Origin: Casuarina equisetifolia
Lineage: Eukaryota > Streptophyta > Magnoliopsida > Fagales > Casuarinaceae
Reading direction: 5' to 3'
DNA: 64,000 bases
Assembly: GCA_028551475.1 (NCBI GenBank)
Contig: CM052358.1
Coordinates: forward strand, 19,308,853 to 19,372,852
Position numbers and translations under genes: made by a program. The notes under the pieces are model-generated. The model did no database searches. It was not told the origin of the DNA and worked only from the letters and a program-made list of their open reading frames with translations. Shown one piece after another: positions 10,786 to 22,712 of the stretch (the stretch's first letter is position 1; each line of letters opens with the position of its first letter).

Positions 10786-12200
10786 GAGCTAGGCTAGATA
10801 ATTTGACCTCTTTTTGAAAACCCACAATCTAAATAATGAAGGTAAAACTTTGTCTCCTATCTGGGTAGAATTTAAGAGCCTTTTGAATAAACTCAACTTA
10901 ATTAGAAAGTTGCTATCTGATTCTTCAAAAACTTTCCACTTATTGAAGAGTCTAGATCATGATTATGAAGCATTCAAGACCACCATATTTAACCCTTCAA
11001 TTTCATGATTTATTGAAGTGATTTCTTAACTTCAAGCTCTCAAATCTCAACACATGAGATATAACAACATAGTTATACCAGCATCTAATATAAATCTAGC
11101 CCTCATAGTATAATACAATTCAAGACAAGTCCTTGGAAAACCATAAAGAAGAGGTGGATCTACTCACTTCACTTCTCAAGGTAAGGGTTTTAGCCCATCA
11201 ACCTTCAGTAATAGGACATAACCAATTACAAAACCAAGTTCCTCAAATACATCACAAGGAAAACCATTCCTCCACATTATCTAGAACCATCATAAAGAAA
11301 ATCAAGTTATCAATCCCAAAAATTGAAGTCACCACATTATCTACACCATTTCTAGCTTGTATTCACCTCATGATAGCCTTAAACAAAGATGGCATCCATA
11401 AACTAAATCCTTGTTATGCTTTTCATGGTGCCTACTCAATTCTTACCATTCCTATGACCATTCAAAGAGCAATGGAACATCTAAGGTGGTACACAACGAT
11501 GGAGGCCAAAATCCAAGCAGTTTATAGGAATTCTATTTGGTCATTCATGCTGAGAGAATCTACAATGAATATTATAGGGTGTAAGCGGATTTTTAAACCT
11601 TGGCTTGTAATAAATGGCTAGTAGGAATGATTGAAAGCAAGGTTGGACATGAAAGGTTATCTACAAAAGCTTGGAATTGAGTTTCTCAAAACTTACAACC
11701 CTATGATAAAGCTACCAACAATTCAAGTAATACTCTCTATAGCAATAATGCAAGTATGAAAACTTTGTCAATATGACATAGATAATGCATTCTTACATGG
11801 TTATATTTTCAAACTTGTGTTCATGAAGCAACCTTTGGGCTTTCATGATACTTGATTCCTAAAACTATGTGTGGATGTTAGGGAGGGCATTGTATGGCTT
11901 AAAACAATTGCCCAAAGCTTGGTTCAATCATCTCTCTTCATCTTTGTTAGACTTAGGTTTCTTTCATTCATTATACAATGCTTCCTTCTTCATATTTCGT
12001 GAAGGAAAGATTAATATCTAGACCTTTCTATATGTGGACGATTTGGTTGTGATTGGAAACTCCCTTTCTCATCTCAACTCATTTGTTAAGAATATTAGTT
12101 TTGCATTCCTAGTAATAAATCTCAATCAATTACACTTCTTAGGAATTTAGGTCCATTATGACGATGAAGGCAAGTTTCCCAAACCATATAGATTTATTAA
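10786..12200 (+). pseudogene. Copia element T: gag joined directly to reverse transcriptase
   Basis: At 10790-11080 the translation matches a copia gag (UBN2-type) core: LFLKTHNLNNEGKTLSPIWV and LKSLDHDYEAFKTTI. From about 11340 it passes directly into the segment that normally precedes RT (LNKDGIHKLNPCYA, AMEHLRWYTTMEAKIQAVYR, NIIGCKRIFKPW). RT continues with stops and shifts to about 12170 (DIDNAFLHGYIFKLVFMKQP at 11771-11830). Protease and integrase are absent, so roughly 2 kb of pol was deleted. The frame at 11133-11621 spans the gag-RT junction. Confidence 0.8.
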
Positions 12201-12224
12201 GCTTTAGAATTCTTATAAGTTTCC

Positions 12225-12356
12225 TAAAAGGTATATGAATAAGGTGGTGTCCTTCCCCAATTGATGAGTTACAATTAAATGTAGATGGTTTTAGTATGCT
12301 GAGAAATTATGTTGGAGGAGGAGTTGTAAGTGATATTAATGGTAGTTGTAAGAGCT
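12225..12356 (+). pseudogene. LINE-type RNase H fragment
   Basis: The translation reads RWCPSPIDELQLNVDGFSML followed by a Gly-rich GGGVVSDINGS. This is the N-terminus of the RNase H (RVT_3) domain at the end of plant L1-type LINEs (W-P-x-LKLNVDG...GGG-VRD-NG). It is truncated on both sides and joined to an LTR end, so it is a passenger fragment. Confidence 0.6.
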
Positions 12357-12545
12357 AGTAAGGGCTACATTGTGTTTTGTCCATAAATATGTACTTTTAG
12401 AGATACCAAAGACCATCCTTTAAAGACTTTTGTGATAGGTTATTGTGTTAAGTAAAAGCCTGAATTTTTATTTTATTTTTATGAATATGTGAGTTTATTT
12501 ATCTAGGAACAAAAAAAATACAAAGGCTTAAGGGGCATACTCTAA
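12357..12545 (+). mobile_element. Truncated 3' end of a U-type LTR
   Basis: Matches the last about 170 bp of the LTRs at 6694 and 9922 (GTTTTGTCCATAAATATGTAC, ATATGTGAGTTTATTTAT, AATACAAAGGCTTA) and runs on to a CTCTAACA end. This is a third, 5'-truncated copy of the family, presumably the 3' LTR relic of element T. Confidence 0.7.
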
Positions 12546-12755
12546 CATTATAGCTCATTTAAAAGAAAATAAAGTTTAAAATTTTCTAACTATGATACAA
12601 TAAAATATTTGTCTAAAATAGTTTAATATTCTTAAGTAGAGATGTTATTTCACATATTATCATAAATCTAGCCAATAAGATTGGTATTTCAACAACCTTA
12701 TTTTGGAAATGTCTATGATTTCGTTTAAACTTTATAAAATATGTACATGCTAAAA
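12541..12755 (+). repeat. Inverted repeat, left arm
   Basis: About 210 bp that is the diverged reverse complement of 13655-13860. Matching stretches include TAAAAGAAAATMAAGTTTAAAA, AAATATTTGTCTAA, AGTTTAATATTCT, CCAATAARMTTGGTATTT and CAACCTT. The arms enclose a minus-strand LINE fragment. Transcripts could fold into an imperfect hairpin. Confidence 0.7.
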
Positions 12756-12779
12756 AAGATAGTTTAATAATTTGTAGCC

Positions 12780-13654
12780 AAATCATTTCTCCTTGTTGCT
12801 TTAATCATCCATTACAATTTAGTGTTTCAATTGTTCCTAATTCTATGAAAGTCTTATTGTGCAACAATACTTCACAAAATTTGTCTAGTACAAGTACACT
12901 TAAAAAAAAAATGTGACTTACTTTTAAACTAAAATTCATAGAAATTATAGTAAAAGTAAATTGAGGGAGCCATGGAGATAACACTTTTGTTGTAAGAGGT
13001 TTGTCCTTGCATGAGTCATCCAATAAAGTTTTGTTTGGTAATTCTACTTGGCTATATTAGGTCTTGCTATTTAACCTTACCATTAATTGAATGCAATTTC
13101 TTGTATGTCTCTTTACAATAACAAAAAAAAAATTTGAAAAGCATAGTTTGAGAAGACTTGTCCAATTTCTTGCCATATTTTCTTTAATGTCAAGATGCAT
13201 AACTAAAGTTCTCCTACATATAATACCACGAATTCATTTACTTCATAAGGATGAACTTGGATATTTGATGAGATTCCAGAATAACTATCCTAACAGAACC
13301 TTATTTCACACCTTGAGATCTAGTAGCCTAAATTTTCATTTCCTTTTAAGTGAACAATCAACTTGCCAAATGACTTTGTGAGCTTCCAAATTATATGTTC
13401 ACAAAAGTGCTAATTTGTTCTCAATATTATAAATTGTTTGCTTTGAGAGAAGAAACATTTGCATCCAAAAGGTATAGATGAAAGTAAGAATTAATTTTGT
13501 CAATCGTAATCTTCTTGCATAGTTGAGATGTCCTATTCTTCATCCATCAATTCTTTTCTTGATTTTTTTTTTGGTCAAAAACTTATAATCAGTGTGAGTA
13601 AACCAATTTTTTAACAGGGGAAACACCAAGATACTTGATGGGGATAGTTCCAAG
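12780..13654 (-). pseudogene. LINE reverse transcriptase C-terminal fragment
   Basis: Reading down from about 13650 on the minus strand gives LGTIPIKYLGVSPVKKLVYS, then HLNYARRLRLTKLIL, FIYTFWMQMFLLSKQTIYNI and further downstream LLGxLFWNLIKYPSSS. This is the order of the plant L1-type LINE RT tail (LPVRYLGVPL ... SYAGRLQLIKSVL ... WSSIFILPKKVI). Several stops are present. The end near 12800 is approximate. Confidence 0.75.
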
Positions 13655-13860
13655 ATACATCTATTGTATATAGTATAAATGAAATTGTAGACATTTTTGA
13701 AAAAAGGTTGTTAAAATACCAAGTTTATTGGATAGAATTAAAAAAGTAGTAAATGAGAGAGCATATCTATTTTAGAATATTAAACTTTCTTAGACAAATA
13801 TTTTGTTTTGTCATAGTTGAAGGATTTTAAACTTGATTTTCTTTTAGATAAAGTGTAACG
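13655..13860 (-). repeat. Inverted repeat, right arm
   Basis: Reverse-complement partner of 12541-12755. Percent identity cannot be measured here, but substitutions and small gaps occur along its length. Confidence 0.7.
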
Positions 13861-13899
13861 TTGAATTATGTTCATAAACTTTTATATTCTTTTATTCTT

Positions 13900-14425
13900 A
13901 GCAATAGTTTTTACATTTTAGTTATTGACACCCCACTAAGCTTAACGACTTTTTAACTTCAATTCTTTTTGCGAGGGGCTAAAAATTATTAGTGAAATTA
14001 GGCTGGGTTACAAGTGTTAGTTAATGCAAACTAAAATCATGAGCTTTCGTTTGTTGTGCTTGAAGCGTGCTGACGTGGCCTTGTGATATGATGAATTTAT
14101 AGTATTTTAATCGGGGTTATACAGAAGTGTGTTATAATTTACTTGACAACCAACTCAAGCTAAGACGAGCTATCCGTATTCCTAAAACTGATTCATCAAT
14201 CTAGGCCAGCCTTAGATTCAAGAGGGATAAGGTTCTTTGAGAAAACTCAACTAAACTAAGCAGATTCCTTATCAGACAAAATTGGTAGGATGAATTAGGT
14301 GTTGATTTTCTCACTCTTTTTGGAAAAAAGGGCACTGAGACTGAGTGGTTACGATTTCCCTTTCTGTTTTTCATGATGAAACTCATTACCAAAAAGGTGC
14401 ATGCGTGTGTATACTTTCCTTCGAA
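13900..14425 (+). repeat. Segmental repeat, block D copy 1
   Basis: Matches 16800-17390 in the same orientation: GACACCCCAYTAAGCTTAAC, ATCATGAGCTTTCGTTTGTT, AATCTAGGCCAGCCTTAGAT, and GATGAATTAGGTGTTGATTT. This block is directly upstream of block copy 2 of the larger segmental repeat, so 13900-16790 forms one unit of a tandem arrangement with a partial next unit. No coding content recognised. Confidence 0.85.
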
Positions 14426-14429
14426 AGGA

Positions 14430-16350
14430 AGATATAGATACGGTGCATGCATTCCTAAAGGAATGCGTGACGGGGAAAGAGAGAGACCGCTCCTCCTCTC
14501 TCTGGATAAGTCGGTTTCTAATTAAATATGACATGCTCACTTCCTTTTGCATGATCTAATCGGCTTCTGAACTGGCAGCCGAATCACCGCTGCCATTGGA
14601 ACGGCTCCGGGATTCAACACATTGAAACTGGTGAACCGCCTCAGATATTTCTTGTTGGCCGAATCAGAGTTTCTAGAGTTTGAGAAAAGTAGATTAATCT
14701 TCCTTCAAAAAAGAAAGAAGATCGCAGATTACCATCGGCACTCAACCGTGCATGTCTTTTTGGGCGTAAACATCATGGAGACGTCTCTTCGTTTTGCCCT
14801 TTTTTATTTTTATTTTCAAATTTTATAAGTTCACTTTTACTTTAAAATTTGATGAAAAAAATATTTTACAAATAATTTTTTAAAATGAATTTAAATAATA
14901 TAAAACAATTATATATGAATTTTACATATTAAATTTAAACTTTCATGATAAATAAAAAGTTTATAACTTCTTTAAAAATAATTTTAAAAAATTGACTATA
15001 TATTGTAATTTAAAGATAATTTATAATCAAAATTTGGATAATTTAAGTACGTTCCACGGTTTTTAATAGTTTTCTGTTTGCTTACTCTTTCCAAGGGTAT
15101 CACTGTTACACTTTAGATAGTATATAATGAATACTCGGACTCAACATTTGTAAGAAATAAGTGTGAGATCTGCAGTTGTAATCATGCATGAATTCTCATT
15201 CGAAGGCAACGCAATACGGGTGAGCAGAGCTTCGACTAGAGAACAGTAGCCTTAAGAGTGGCTCCTATTTCCGGTCATGGATAGGACTTCATGTCTGTTT
15301 GATGTAGCAGCCATTGTCGCTTTGCCAGTCGACTCTGAGAACCTGACAAAAGAGCAGTCAACACCTCACATCCAACTCAATTCTCAAAATTTATAGATTG
15401 CAAATTTTCATCTTTTTGCGCACCACGTAACGCCGAGAGCTAGAGAAGCGGCTGCCGTCTTTTCAGCCGACCTACTTTGCTGCTTGTACTATGACCTGTA
15501 GCTTGACAATAGCAAATCTTGACATGTTATGCACGTTTTAAATGCAGGAAAATCCCTGGAAAACAGGACATTCCCACTTTCATCATCTTTGAATTACGTA
15601 CCATTGCATACTCATCACAAACTGGACATCACATCCGGACCACAATTTTCTTTTCTGGCTGCATAGAGATGGCAACAAATATGGTCCATGGACAAGGTTG
15701 AGTCGTTAAAAGTGGGCGGGACAGTGACAATGACCGTCGCTAGGTAAGAATGATTTGGAAAGCATCCAAGACTTTTTGGCGGTCCCTTGTGATGGTTCCA
15801 CTTAGAAATGGTAGGTGGTGTAATTGTATAACCTTAATTCAATATTGCGTTTTGATTTTTGATAATAGTCATTCGGTTACTAGTTTTGAAGGACCTCTAC
15901 GTGACACATTAGAAGAAAAACAGAGTTTGAACGCATAGGAAATTCTGCTCAACAACACAGGCTTTGTTATTGCCATAGTATTTTACAAAAGGCTCAAGAG
16001 GATATCGAGCTCATAACTTTTATTTAGATACAGCAAGGCCCTACACTTGGATATTTTACACAAAGCACTAACCTCATTCATTTGTAAGTCTTGATGTCAT
16101 GCATCGCGATGGAGATTACCTTGAGGGCCAGTGTCTCGGTGGTTCCACTGTTTCTTGGCGGCTGATTGGGTCACTACTTTTTCAGCACAATATTGATCTT
16201 CCACAACGTGAGAATGTTCGGGGCCAGTGGTCATATTTCTAAATATCCAACACAAATCCAACTTAGTAGGCACAAACTGGATTGCATCGGTTTGACAATA
16301 AGCTACTCCCTTGTCGTCCTTCATTCCACTTCAAACACTGACAAATATAA
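14430..16350 (+). repeat. Segmental repeat, copy 2 (non-coding)
   Basis: Partner of 3655-6180, shorter mainly because of differences in the AT-rich middle. The last strong match is around GTCCTTCATTCCRCTTC and TGACAAAT (6108/16317). Short frames here (14622-14828, 15519-15701, 15750-15938) do not keep a common protein between copies. Confidence 0.8.
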
Positions 16351-16799
16351 TGTGGAAGGCAATGGTGCATTGAAATTTGTAGAATTCGGTACTTTGTATC
16401 AGCTTGGCTTAATGAATAGATGGATGATGGATAAAACTCATTTGTTATTAATAACAAGTAAGCTATACAATAAATTTTTTAGAGAATTGAAAAACTTTAT
16501 ATACAAAACCCCCTGTTTTAACGAATGAAGAAAGTGAATAATACAAATATATAGGATCACACGGAAGAATATCTCGGCAAAAACTTTCCCTATTTGCCTT
16601 GAACTTGTGCGGTGCTGCATGAACGTGAGGGCTGACGTGGTCTCTCGCTGGGCAATTGCCAAGGATGGAAAGAAGTCAACCTCATACCCGAACAAAATCA
16701 TTGCTGAACTGACCAAGTCTCTTTGCTGTGTTGGCCGAGTCAGCTCTGTTCGAGTAAGCAAAGCACGTTGCATGCAGAGGCGTATATCTTATTTCTAAC
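16351..16799. other. Spacer with weak similarity to 6180-6430
   Basis: Opposing short frames cross at 16438-16798 but no domain is recognised. The strings CTCTTTGCTG (6167, 6190/16718) and GCATGCAGA (6398/16770) recur, so the repeat may extend weakly this far. Confidence 0.35.
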
Positions 16800-17390
16800 T
16801 TTCTTAACAATAGTTTTCATGTTTTAGTCACTTGACACCCCATTAAGCTTAACAAATTTTTAATTTCAACTCTTCTTGTGTGGGGCTAAAAATTATTTGC
16901 GAAAATTAAGAAATTAGGTTGGGTTACTGGTGGTAGTCCATGCAACCTAAAATCATGAGCTTTCGTTTGTTGTGCTTGAAGCATACTGACATGGCCTTTT
17001 GATATGATAAATTTATAACATTTTAATTGAGAATTTTGTTATACAACATTGTGTTATGAGTTATTTGATAACCACTTGGAGCTAAAGACGAGTTGTCGAT
17101 AAGCCTAAAACTGATACATTCGTCAATCTAGGCCAGCCTTAGATTCATGAGGGATAGGTTCTTTGACAAAACCAAACTAAACTAAGCAGATTTCTATCAG
17201 ACAAAATTGTTAGGATGAATTAGGTGTTGATTTTCTAAGTGTCTTTGTGCTGTTCTTTGAGAGTGACATGAAGAAAAGGGCACTGAGATTGAATCGCGGC
17301 GATTTCCTGTTCTGTTGTAACTGACGGAAAGTTATTACGAAAAAAGTGCATGCGTGTATATGCTTTTCTTCGAAGGTAAGTACTGAGCTG
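16800..17390 (+). repeat. Segmental repeat, block D copy 2
   Basis: Second copy of 13900-14425. It runs into its own version of the cytosine-poor GTGCATGCGTGT text at 17347 and then diverges, so the third unit of the array is truncated. Confidence 0.85.
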
Positions 17391-17454
17391 GCCGGGTAGA
17401 AAAGAAGAGACCACTTCTTCTGGAAAGTGTTTGCTGATGTTTATCTGTTTTCCA

Positions 17455-18430
17455 TGTTTTCCAAGAGGCAATTGCGGTCACTTCATTTTGGCCCTTTACC
17501 ACAAAGACTTTTACCGATTCAATTAAGGTTTTCAGTAGTATTTATTAAATAAATAGTGTAAAGTTGTTATTCCATATTTATTAAAGAATCCATTAGAAAT
17601 TCATATTTTGTCTTCTGCCCTTTGGCTCTTGAATAAAGATTCATGTGAATGTGTTGCACCAATATTCAAAGCAAAGAGGAATGTTAAATTTCAAATGGAA
17701 AATATATTAACATGATAGGGTAATTACTAAATAGATGAGTGAATGCACTTAATGTCTTAAAATTTTTAAGCTAAAAATAAATCATTCTCTATAACTCTAA
17801 GTGTTTTTGTAACACCCTTATTGGTTGCGTTCATTTAGAGCTCATGTTTATATGATACTACATTTGGTTGTATTTAGGTTTGGAACCCACATGGTGAGAG
17901 ACCATGTTAAATTAATGGATTGAAACTATTATTCCCATTATTGAAGAGTTCATCGAAAACTTAGATTCTCAAAGAAAATGTTTTTTCTCACTCTTAGGGC
18001 AAAGGGGTGTGTTAAGCCCAAAATATAATAATATGAAGAAGTTGTTTATAAATAAATAAGTATCTATATTCAATTATTAATATTTTAAGTTAAATATGAG
18101 TAAATTTTTATAATTTCTAGCTACTTTTACTAATATTCATCAGTTTTTAACTTTTAACACGAGGCAATTGCCGTCACGCCATTTTGACTCTTTACAACCA
18201 AGACTTTTACCGACAAGATAATGGAAGAATAAAACAGCACTTCTTGATGACTAATTGAGTTAAGGTTTTGGATAATGTTCACTCATATGTTTTTTGCTTT
18301 TCATGTTTAACACGAGGCAAATGCCGTTGCACCATTTTGACTCTTTACAACAAAGACTTTTTACCGACATGATGATGGAAGATTCAGACAAATACATCCT
18401 GATGGCTGATTCAGTTAAAGTTTTCTATTG
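17455..18430 (+). repeat. Repeat of ~80-150 bp, three copies (two in tandem)
   Basis: A unit containing GAGGCAATTGCCGTCAC, CCATTTTGACTCTTTAC and AAGACTTTTACCGA occurs at about 17462-17535, 18154-18306 and 18307-18430. The last two are adjacent with a period of 153 bp and share the trailing text TTGAGTTAAGGTTTT / TTCAGTTAAAGTTTT. No coding role is apparent. Confidence 0.8.
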
Positions 18431-20064
18431 GACGAGAGTTTGTACAGCAGCCTTTCTTTCTGCTGTTTTGAGAATTATTCTACTCCTCTAGGAATAAACT
18501 GTTCCGCCAACTAAAGATAAGTGTAAAGTGAATGGCTGTGATCCCAGCAGCTCAATTTTTTTTTTGTTCCTCTTTTTCTTCGCAAGCGAACAAAGTCTAT
18601 AAAATGATGTTTTTTTTGACAAACAGCAGCGTTGATAATTTGGCTACTTGTGCACTTTAGTCGCAGGAACAAATACTTTATTGACCGATGGAGAGAGAAT
18701 CAAAAATCAAGGTTTTCAGTTTGAAAAGAAGCTTGCAAACTTCTTCTTTCGGGCATTGTATCTCTTACCATGATTTCCACGTTTTACCTGTACTTCATTC
18801 CAAATCAAAAGTAAAAACGAAGATATTGAGGGCTGCCGCCTTCGTAGATTTCTAAAGGATTGGCTTCCATGCGTCTTTTATTCTTTATGGGGAGGCGACC
18901 ACTTCCATATTTTTATAGTAAATTACCAATCAGTAAACAGAATATTCTTTATCCCGTATTAGATGTAAAGTAAATTATTGTTGCTTTAATCTTGATATAG
19001 GCAGAGACGGTGTATTTTGTAAATAGATTTGAATTTGTTTAGAAAATAAACGGTCAAGTTCAACTATATAATCTTCGCTCAATTAACCAAATCAAACTTA
19101 ACCGTTTCATAGTCCCTTCAATTATGGCCTACTTATGAAGCCAACGACTGAATCAAGCAATAAAGATCCTCTTTTTCCATGGAGGGTTCAGAACATACCT
19201 AGACCCTCAATGAATCTGGGACACCCAATTGATCATGTTGATTGTCCAGTGTAATAAAGACCAACCTTTTGACCGAATTGATTGCATAATTTTCACATAA
19301 TACTAGAATCTCTCACTGTTGACTATTTATTAAATGGTTTAAAACCACTAAAGTGAATAAGGAGAACATATCAAGAAAGGAAAAACTTTTTGGGTAAAGT
19401 GGACTAACTTGAGGCTCTTCAAAATTTTCATCCTCTAAGACAAGGTTTTAACAGAGACAAGGCTTCTGTTAAAAGGGCGCAATGAACATCACTGACCAAT
19501 CAGATCAGTCGGCGAAGAAACTCTCCTTTTCCATCAAGTGATAAGTAAATTGTACAGGCAAAAGAAAATATACTTTTAGCGTCATCGTCGTCTTACAGAA
19601 AAGTTTGCCCAAAAAAGCTGCTTCTGAACGTTTGAGGAGAACAGATCTTTCCAGTACCATCTTTTATGTTGTTGCTGAAACAAAAGAAATATAGAGAAGT
19701 ATTCCAGATAAAGAATTTAAAAAAGAAGACGGAATGATTCTTGCACATTGAGTATGATAAAAGTCCATTTAACTTCTGCTGAAAGTCTCAAGAAACATGC
19801 GGAGGCTTTACATGAAAACAAAAAGAGAATTGTTTGTAGTTCTCTAACCTTTGATGGAAAAAAATGAAAACGCAGAAACTATTAAAATTCCCGTGGGCTC
19901 CTTGCATTACCACTGTAGAACAAAAAAAAAATGTTAAATGGGGTTTTGTTGGTTTTTTGATGAAAAGAAAATTGGATAACAGAGTTGGCTTAGCGGAAGT
20001 GGATGGAAATAGGTTCTTTTGTAGGCTAGGAAAGAAAGAAAGTAAGAAAGGAAGTGGTTAAAAT
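18431..20064. other. Intergenic DNA, nothing recognised
   Basis: Mixed-composition DNA with T-runs near 18558 and 18610 and an A-run near 19922. Frames at 18294-18491 and 19864-20061 show no known domain. The right edge may be leader-like sequence of the adjacent minus-strand LTR. Confidence 0.35.
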
Positions 20065-20497
20065 GGAGTTCTTTTCTCCACAATAGTAGGAAAGAGAGAA
20101 AGGAAAAGATGAATGAAGCTCTTTATCACCAAAATAGATTTGGAAGGAGGTTACAATGGTTTGTTTTGGTGAAATAGTTGATTGCATGCACAAAGGCCTT
20201 TAGAACCTATTTGTAGATTTTATAACCGACTTCGTTGCCCACCATATTTGACTTTTCAAACCCTAACTACCGACTCACCGGAATTTGCCGATCTTGCAGG
20301 AACTTGCTGGGACTTGCCGGAGCTTGCTGAAACTTGTAGGAGTTTGCTAGAACTTTCCTGAAAGATGCATTAACTTCAATAGTTTTTGAACACTTACCGA
20401 AAGAATAGGACATGTGTAAAGTAAACAAGCAAAAAACTCCAAATAAAGTGAGCCATTGTTCTATAACTATCATACAACATCAAATACATGTAAAAAC
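20065..20497 (-). mobile_element. Probable 3' LTR of minus-strand copia V
   Basis: The copia coding text of V ends on the minus strand near 20500 (LSKLRVFNLYQPRP), where the polypurine tract and 3' LTR are expected. A GC-containing AGGGCGG string precedes a TATCAGTTTTTACATG start. A TATAAAA box reads on the minus strand at about 20218-20225. The outer end is approximate, and no second LTR copy was identified to confirm borders. Confidence 0.5.
20283..20362 (-). repeat. 10-bp minisatellite (about 8 units)
   Basis: Degenerate 10-mers of the form CTTGCYGGAA repeat without spacing from 20283 to 20362 (CTTGCAGGAA, CTTGCTGGGA, CTTGCCGGAG, CTTGCTGAAA, CTTGTAGGAG, TTTGCTAGAA, CTTTCCTGAA). It lies within the presumed LTR of V, upstream of its TATA-like box on the minus strand. 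Confidence 0.8.
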
Positions 20498-20499
20498 TG

Positions 20500-22707
20500 A
20501 TAACCGCCCTCAAGGTCGGGGTTGGTAAAGATTGAAAACCCTGAGCTTGGAGAGTGGATATTGACGTTAACCAATACCTTGTGATTTGTTTAACAAATCC
20601 CCATGTTGTTCTTTAGTATGGATGTTGTGTATGCATATCAGCCATTCTTCTACCTATTACAAATGAAATGATAGTTTGTCCTCGTATATTTGGTTCTTGC
20701 ATAGAAGATTGGATTGACTACAGTGTAAGTAGCTTCATTGTTACAATAAAGCAATATGGACCATGGAATAATAACTCTAAAATCCCTAAACAAACTAATC
20801 ATATGGACAATCTTGCATGTTATACTTGTCATAGCTTGATATTCCACTTTAGCAGAAGACCTAGAGACAATGGGTTGTTTCTTGGCTATCCAAAAAACCA
20901 ATGACTTCTTAAGTAGTGAAACAATAACCAATAGTTAAACATTGTGACATGGGACAAGTGTCATAGCTAGCATCATAATATGTAACAACCTCAAGTATCA
21001 ACAAGGGTTAGAAGAAAAATACTAAGACTAGGACAACCTTTAATGTACCTCAAAATTTGCATAGTAGCCTCCATATGTGATTGCTTCAGAACATGAGTGA
21101 ACTAACTCAAGAGCTAAACCATATAGGTAAAGTCTAGCTTGGTGTGCATCAAATAAATTAGTTTCCTAATCAATCTCTCATAAGGCTTATAGTCACTAAG
21201 AGGAGGACTATATTTTTCATTTCAAACATACTTATCAAACTCCATCGAGATGAAATTAGTACTTTATGGTTTAGCCCCTAACAACCTTGCCTTTAGGACA
21301 AGTTTTAATGTGTATTTGCATTGATTAAGATATATGCCATCTAGAGACTGTGTAATCTCAATCCCAAGAAAGTACTTGTCCTACCTCAAGTCTTTCATAT
21401 GAAATAGAGAATGTAGATGTTTCTTCACATTAGTTACAACAATGAGGTCATTCTTGTCAACAAGATGTCATCTACATAAATTAACCAAACAATCAACAGG
21501 ATGCCCTAATGACAAGTAAATAAACCATAGTCATGTTAAGACTAAGAGAAATTATTTGAGAGAAGGTCCTTTGTGAGTTTTGCATACAATTGACATGATG
21601 CTTATTTCAAGCCAAATAATGACTTTCAAAGAGGACAAACTATATGTTTTCCTTGAACCTCTAAGCTAGGTGGTGGAATCATATACATTGCTTCCAACAA
21701 GTCTTTATGCAAAAAAGCACTTTGAACATGTAACTTAAAAAGTGACCAATGACAAATGGTTGTTATTGCCATCATAGCTAGTACCATGATCATCTTGACC
21801 ATAGGAGAGAAGATCTTGTAATAATCTAACTCTTCATATTAAGTGTAACCTTTGATCACTAACTTGACTTTATACTTAACTATGCTTTCATATGCCAAAT
21901 ACTTGGCCTTGTACACCTATTCGTACCCCATAACATGTCACCTAGTGAGTAAGGGCATAAGATCCCATGTGTGATTGGCTCGAAAGGCTGTAAGCTCATT
22001 ATCCACTACTTCAACCTAATCCTTATTATTATGTGCATGATGGTAAGTTTCACATTCCCATATGGTAGATATGGATGCAATTAAGTCTTTATGGTAAAAA
22101 GAAAATCAATTTAAGGACATGTAAGCTAAAGTGGGATATAAACAAGTGGAAGCTATGGGTGCTAGGATAAGACAAAAATAATTTGTTATCCATGTGGGTG
22201 GTCATCTAGAGTGATCTTAATGTTGAGGTTAAGCCTATAATGGCTTTCCATGTGTATTTATTGGAGAAGGCTTGAGTTTAGTTTATATAAGGGTTTGTGT
22301 TGGTTTAGGTGGACATTATGTTACTTTAAGGTCCATCAAAATATAAGGTAATGATGATGGTGGTACATGTCCAAAAGCATCCAGTTTAGGTAAACCAATG
22401 CATTCTATCTCATGCAATACAACATAGGTAAATCAAATAGTGGAAACTATTCAAGAAAATCATTGATAGATGCAGTAGAGGAAAAATCACAAGGAATTTT
22501 CTAGTATTGGGATTATTGGCTTGGTATCCTTTCTACAACGAAGGATACCCCATGAATACATGAGTCACACAGAGAAAACTTGTTTTTATGACTTAAATTG
22601 GTGATGCGGCATTAACAATCAAAGACTCGAAGGTGATCACTTAATGGATGATGACCATCATGCATCTCAAAAGGAGTCTATTGTCCAGTAAGAGTAGTAG
22701 GCAATCT
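20500..22707 (-). pseudogene. Copia element V: integrase end, RT and RNase H
   Basis: Reading on the minus strand, 22707-22450 carries the integrase tail (INRLPTTLTGQ, TPFEMHDGHHPLSDHLRVF). RT follows around 21700-21400, with KSLFGLK and an intact YVDD catalytic motif at 21478-21467. RNase H is at 20935-20640 (VSRSSAKVEYQAMTSITCKI, LLYCNNEATY, ARTKYT). Many stops and shifts break the frame. Gene order is that of Ty1/copia. The rest of the element lies upstream beyond the nested LTR R4. Confidence 0.85.
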
Positions 22708-22712
22708 GTTAA

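Noticed and set aside
5362..15701. Small conserved protein in the segmental repeat (frames at 5362-5580 and 15519-15701)
   Set aside because: The two translations share a short stretch (ARFKCRKI) but frameshift relative to each other and use different starts, so protein-level selection is not apparent.
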